Shown here: positions 7,335 through 9,122 of the stretch, in pieces
Layout of the letters: each line of letters opens with the position of its first letter
How positions within the stretch are numbered: position 1 is the first letter of the stretch
From: Pseudomonadota bacterium
GTDB taxonomy: Bacteria > Pseudomonadota > Gammaproteobacteria > Pseudomonadales > UBA5518
Assembly (NCBI GenBank): GCA_022705125.1
Contig: JAKJFB010000096.1
Span: 1 to 9,122, forward strand
Direction: 5' to 3'
Length of the DNA: 9,122 nucleotides
Notes under the pieces: model-generated
Told to the model about the DNA's origin: nothing
Seen by the model: the letters and a program-made list of their open reading frames with translations, nothing else
The model's database searches: none
Translations under genes and position numbers: made by a program

Positions 7335-8519
7335 ATGTTCAGGATTCGCACCTTCAACCAGATTTCGGTCAAGGGCCTCGAGCGTTTCAGTCGCGAGTGC
7401 TACGAGGTGGCCAGCGAAATCGGGACGCCAGACGCCATTCTGCTGCGCAGCCACAAGCTCGCCGAATCCGAGATAGGAGCGTCGGTCAAGGCAGTCGCCC
7501 GTGCCGGTGCCGGGGTTAACAATATTCCGATCGATGCCTGCACCGCGCGCGGTATCCCGGTGTTCAATACGCCTGGCGCCAACGCCAATGCGGTCAAGGA
7601 ACTTGTGGCGGCCGCGCTGTTGCTCGCCTCGCGCGGCATCGTCGAGGGGATTTCCTTCGTCAACTCGCTGTCGCCGGACATGCCGGTGGCCGAGATGGGT
7701 GCGCTGCTAGAGAAGGAGAAGAAGCGCTTCGCGGGTAACGAACTGCGCGGCAAGACGCTCGGCGTCGTGGGTCTCGGCGCCATCGGCAGCAAGGTGGCGC
7801 GACTCGGCCTCGGCCTCGGCATGGAAGTGATCGGTTTCGATCCGGCGCTGTCGGTGGAGGCCGCGTGGCGACTGCCGAGCGAAGTGCGCCGGATGGAAAA
7901 TCTCGGTGCGCTTTTCGCGCGCGCCGATTTCATCAGCCTGCACCTTCCGGTGCTCGAGTCGACGCGCCACCTGGTCAACGCCGAAAGCAGCGCCGGTTTT
8001 CGCAAGGGCGCCTGCCTGCTGAATTTCGCGCGCGACGAGATCGTCGACGTCGAGGCGGTGCTGCAGGCACTCGATGCCGGGCGCCTGGCACGCTACATCA
8101 CCGACTTCCCGCATCCGCGTCTGATCGGCCGCCAGGATGTGATCCTGATGCCGCACATCGGCGCCAGCACCGAGGAGGCCGAGGAGAACTGCGCGATGAT
8201 GGCCGCAGACCAGCTGCGCGCGTTTCTCGAGCACGGCAACATCCGCAATTCCGTCAACTTCCCCGGGCTCGAACTCGAACGCACCGGCGGTTGCCGCCTT
8301 GCGGTGACGAACCGCAACATTCCCGGCATGCTGGGCAATGTCCTCTCGCTCCTGGCCGGTGCGGGCATCAACGTCGTCGACATGCTCAATCGCAGCCGCG
8401 ACAACATTGCCTACAATCTCATCGACGTCGAGGGTGCGCCCTCGGAGCAGGTGATCGCGCAGCTCTCGGCCGTCGAAGGGGTCGTGAACGTGCGGCTGAT
8501 CGCACCGCCGCGCTGCTGA
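7335..8519 (+). CDS. serA: D-3-phosphoglycerate dehydrogenase, short form with ACT domain
   Basis: This enzyme oxidises 3-phosphoglycerate to 3-phosphohydroxypyruvate with NAD, the first step of serine synthesis. The 394-residue product belongs to the D-2-hydroxyacid dehydrogenase family. ARAGAGVNNI and NTPGANANAVKE mark the substrate-binding domain. The Rossmann motif is GLGAIG (146-151), with Asp169 after the next strand selecting NAD. Catalytic Arg233 is in NFARDE and His274 in PHIGAST. Residues from about 321 to the end form an ACT domain (VTNRNIPGMLGNVLSLL), the usual site of serine feedback. The text around YITDFP and NSVNFP matches the roughly 390-residue form common in Firmicutes and Bacteroidetes rather than the 410-residue E. 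coli SerA. AGGGAG at 7320-7325, 9 bases before ATG 7335, supports the start. Other hydroxyacid dehydrogenases share the fold, but the ACT domain and motif set favour SerA. Confidence 0.92.
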   Translation: MFRIRTFNQISVKGLERFSRECYEVASEIGTPDAILLRSHKLAESEIGASVKAVARAGAGVNNIPIDACTARGIPVFNTPGANANAVKELVAAALLLASRGIVEGISFVNSLSPDMPVAEMGALLEKEKKRFAGNELRGKTLGVVGLGAIGSKVARLGLGLGMEVIGFDPALSVEAAWRLPSEVRRMENLGALFARADFISLHLPVLESTRHLVNAESSAGFRKGACLLNFARDEIVDVEAVLQALDAGRLARYITDFPHPRLIGRQDVILMPHIGASTEEAEENCAMMAADQLRAFLEHGNIRNSVNFPGLELERTGGCRLAVTNRNIPGMLGNVLSLLAGAGINVVDMLNRSRDNIAYNLIDVEGAPSEQVIAQLSAVEGVVNVRLIAPPRC

Positions 8520-8550
8520 TCGTGCCGGTGCGGGCCGCAGCGCCGGCGCG

Positions 8551-9012
8551 ATGAGTCGGCCACCCGATTTCCACATCGATCGCCACGGCACCTGGCGCTA
8601 TCGCGGCGGCGTGATCGAGCGCGAGGCGATGGTGCGCCTGTTTGCGGGAATGCTGTGCAAGCGTGGTGAACACTACGTGCTGCGCACGCCGGAACAGGAG
8701 GTGCGCGTGCACGTCGACGACGCGCCCTTGCTGATCACCGACATGGAGATCTCGCCGGATAGCGCCGGGGTGCGGCGCATCTGGATGATCACTGACCTGG
8801 GCGAACGGTTCCTGCTGTGCCGCGAGCACCCGCTGTTCCTGCGCGAGGATCGGCAACGAGGCGAAGTGCGCGCGTATCAGCGGGTACGCGACGGCATGAC
8901 GGCGCTGGTGCACCGCCACGTGTTCTACCGTATGGCCGAGATGGCAGGCGTCGACAGCGAGAGCGGAAAGACGGGCGTGTACAGCGACGGGGTGTTCTTC
9001 GCGCTGGAGTGA
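8551..9012 (+). CDS. DUF1285 family protein of unknown function
   Basis: The 153-residue product resembles the DUF1285 family, small cytoplasmic proteins found in proteobacteria with no established function. The recognisable parts are the GTWRYRGG start followed by IEREAMVRLFAGML, then YVLRTPEQEVRVHVDDAPLL, and EHPLFLRED. It ends with YQRVRDGMTALVHRHVFYRMAEMA and a terminal GVYSDGVFF. There is no signal peptide, membrane segment or obvious catalytic motif. It begins 31 bases after the phosphoglycerate dehydrogenase stop and is probably on the same transcript. No clear Shine-Dalgarno precedes ATG 8551; the surroundings are very GC-rich. The family assignment rests on remembered sequence pattern and is fairly sure; function cannot be given. 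Confidence 0.85.
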   Translation: MSRPPDFHIDRHGTWRYRGGVIEREAMVRLFAGMLCKRGEHYVLRTPEQEVRVHVDDAPLLITDMEISPDSAGVRRIWMITDLGERFLLCREHPLFLREDRQRGEVRAYQRVRDGMTALVHRHVFYRMAEMAGVDSESGKTGVYSDGVFFALE

Positions 9013-9026
9013 GGCGGTGGTCTGCC

Positions 9027-9057
9027 GCGGGCCCGTCGTATTGCGCGCCGGGCCCGC
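9027..9057. terminator. GC-rich hairpin, possible shared terminator of convergent genes
   Basis: GCGGGCCC (9027-9034) and GGGCCCGC (9050-9057) form a perfect 8-pair GC stem around a 15-base loop. It starts 15 bases after the DUF1285 stop and ends 9 bases from the stop of the minus-strand gene at the right edge. The + strand after it (gcgggttctc) has no real T-run, and on the minus strand the flank is not T-rich either. It may work as a weak or assisted terminator in both directions. Confidence 0.45.
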
Positions 9058-9066
9058 AGCGGGTTC

Positions 9067-9122
9067 TCACATGTTCGGGTAGTTGGGTCCGCCGGCGCCT
9101 TCGGGTGTGACCCAGACGATGT
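9067..9122 (-). CDS. C-terminal end of an unidentified convergent gene
   Basis: Read on the minus strand, the right edge carries an open frame of 18 codons ending in TGA (complement of 9067-9069). The visible tail is IVWVTPEGAGGPNYPNM. The stop sits just beyond the hairpin at 9027-9057, which is where the end of a convergent gene would be expected. Alternating hydrophobic residues followed by a Gly-Pro-Asn-rich tail look like genuine protein, but I do not recognise the family. With only 56 bases available, chance cannot be excluded. Confidence 0.4.
   Translation of the reverse strand, partial: IVWVTPEGAGGPNYPNM

Overview
The window is GC-rich, chromosomal and housekeeping in character. It most resembles a gammaproteobacterium: the order clpP-clpX-lon-hupB-ppiD is the arrangement known from that class (for example Escherichia and Pseudomonas), and the ClpX, Lon and HU sequences align with the E. 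coli proteins almost residue for residue. I cannot name the genus.

Layout, all on the + strand unless stated: the 3' end of clpP (1-192); a leader of about 120 bases with a possible extended -10 promoter and a small open frame that overlaps the clpX start; clpX (312-1586); lon (1701-4125), which is broken by a frameshift near 2517-2521; a good sigma70-type promoter and then the HU gene hupB (4245-4517); ppiD (4557-6377), encoding an inner-membrane periplasmic chaperone; a Sfp-type 4'-phosphopantetheinyl transferase starting 6 bases after ppiD (6384-7232); a probable promoter and then a D-3-phosphoglycerate dehydrogenase with a C-terminal ACT domain (7335-8519); a DUF1285 protein (8551-9012); a GC-rich hairpin that could end transcription; and the last 18 codons of an unidentified gene on the minus strand (9067-9122), convergent with the rest.

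The first two thirds is a protein quality-control block. ClpX unfolds substrates for the ClpP barrel, Lon degrades misfolded and regulatory proteins, and PpiD helps newly exported proteins in the periplasm. HU, a nucleoid protein, sits between them as it does in related genomes. The last third looks like a separate metabolic group: a carrier-protein activating enzyme, the first enzyme of serine synthesis, and a protein of unknown function.

I see no mobile element, CRISPR array, tRNA, rRNA or convincing new multi-gene system. Two sequence-level oddities deserve attention. In lon, the reading frame is shifted by what looks like a 4-base excess in the linker before the ATPase domain, while every catalytic motif downstream is intact. 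In PpiD, the parvulin domain lacks about 15 residues that normally form part of the substrate pocket. A 21-residue leader frame whose stop overlaps the clpX start (TGATG) is a weaker candidate for translational coupling.
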